Shown piece by piece: positions 16,040 through 16,365 of a DNA stretch of 16,365 bases; the stretch's first letter is position 1, and every line of letters starts with the position of its first letter. The stretch is from contig DXYG01000059.1 of the NCBI GenBank assembly GCA_019415925.1, positions 1-16,365 on the forward strand, read 5' to 3'. Below the pieces are notes generated by a model. It had not been told where the DNA came from. It saw only the letters and a list, made by a program, of their open reading frames with translations, and did no database searches. This DNA is from Clostridiales bacterium (GTDB lineage Bacteria; Bacillota; Clostridia; Oscillospirales; Acutalibacteraceae). The translations under genes were made by a program, and so were the position numbers.

Positions 16040-16068
16040 AAAAGGCGTTCGTATGAACGTCTTTTATT
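16040..16068 (+). terminator. Intrinsic terminator of the fhs-tsaE-tsaB-rpiB operon
   Basis: AAAAGGCGTTC (16040-16050) pairs with GAACGTCTTTT (16055-16065) with one G-U pair and a GTAT loop, followed by ATTTTATC and more T-rich sequence. Confidence 0.87.
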
Positions 16069-16070
16069 TT

Positions 16071-16365
16071 ATCTTTTTGATAGTGTAATATTTCTGTAAT
16101 ATTTAGTAATTATTTTTATAAAATTCGAGTATTAACATAACTGACATTTTTCCACAAATGCAAAATACACCTTTCCACATAACTAACAACTTTCCACACA
16201 AGAAAAATAAATCGTAAAAACTATGAAATAACAATAAAATTAATAACATAAAATATACAAAACATACAAATATTTATCTCTTTGTAACCAAATCTGATAA
16301 AAAATTTCATTTTTTTAAATTTATTTACAAAAAAGGCTTGTTTTTTTTCTAATAAAGTATTATAA
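16071..16365. other. AT-rich non-coding stretch to the window edge
   Basis: I found no open reading frame with a plausible start and ribosome binding site on either strand. The stretch is very AT-rich, with long A and T runs towards the end. Its notable content is three DnaA-box-like sequences in the first half (listed separately). The final bases (aataaagtattataa) resemble a -10 region, so this is probably the upstream region of a gene beyond the edge. Confidence 0.6.
16148..16198 (+). repeat. Three DnaA-box-like repeats
   Basis: TTTTCCACA (16148-16156) fits the DnaA-box consensus TTWTNCACA exactly. CTTTCCACA occurs at 16171-16179 and 16190-16198, one mismatch each. All three face the same way, with starts 23 and 19 bases apart, and are followed by extremely AT-rich DNA. 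The sequence matches are visible; DnaA binding is inference. Confidence 0.5.

Noticed and set aside
16071..16365. Chromosomal replication origin (oriC)
   Set aside because: The boxes and AT-rich DNA are suggestive, but no dnaA or dnaN is visible and most genes to the left point towards the site, the wrong orientation for an origin at this edge. I kept it only as a DnaA-box-like cluster.
1..16365. CRISPR arrays, insertion sequences, tRNA or rRNA genes, prophage or defence genes
   Set aside because: I looked for regular direct repeats, transposase motifs, tRNA cloverleaf features and phage genes and saw none; every sizeable gene is accounted for by the families listed.

Overview
The window looks like chromosomal DNA from a low-to-mid GC clostridial Firmicute of the Ruminococcus group, closest in character to the gut starch degrader Ruminococcus bromii. 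The reasons are the strong GGAGG-type ribosome binding sites, the cdaA-cdaR pair, and above all a 730-residue secreted starch-binding protein with a C-terminal dockerin. Its domain order (CBM26, Ig-like, CBM74-like, Ig-like, dockerin) is that of the amylosome protein Sas6. All assignments come from reading motifs by eye; no database search was possible.

Left part (1-2148, minus strand): queA and tgt, two queuosine-tRNA modification genes, run leftwards, and tgt leaves the window a few residues before its stop. A divergent intergenic region (2149-2359) carries a near-consensus promoter for the next operon. Bases 2360-5199 (plus strand) hold asd-dapA-dapB, the entry to the diaminopimelate/lysine pathway, closed by a clear intrinsic terminator at 5205-5232. 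A strong hairpin without a U-tract sits between dapA and dapB.

Middle part: bases 5309-8941 carry a small DUF3343 protein and a cysteine desulfurase joined by an ATGA overlap. They are followed by cdaA (diadenylate cyclase) and its regulator cdaR (YbbR repeats), joined by a TTGA overlap, and a terminator at 8951-8981. The Sas6-like gene (9153-11345) is a single-gene unit with its own extended -10 promoter, an inverted repeat around that promoter, and a long two-way terminator. That terminator is shared with the convergent rodA/ftsW-type SEDS gene (11442-12611, minus strand).

Right part: fhs (formate-tetrahydrofolate ligase), tsaE, tsaB and rpiB form a tight rightward operon in which the last three genes abut or overlap by 1-4 bases, ending in a terminator at 16040-16065. 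The last 300 bases are AT-rich, contain no credible gene, and hold three evenly spaced DnaA-box-like sequences.

Most of the window is ordinary housekeeping: tRNA modification (queA, tgt, tsaE, tsaB), cell-wall precursors and elongation (dap genes, rodA, c-di-AMP) and one-carbon/pentose metabolism. The real accessory gene is the Sas6-like starch-binding protein. The less explained items are the DUF3343/desulfurase pair, the leader inverted repeat before cdaA, the operator-like repeat before the Sas6-like gene, and the DnaA-box cluster at the right edge.
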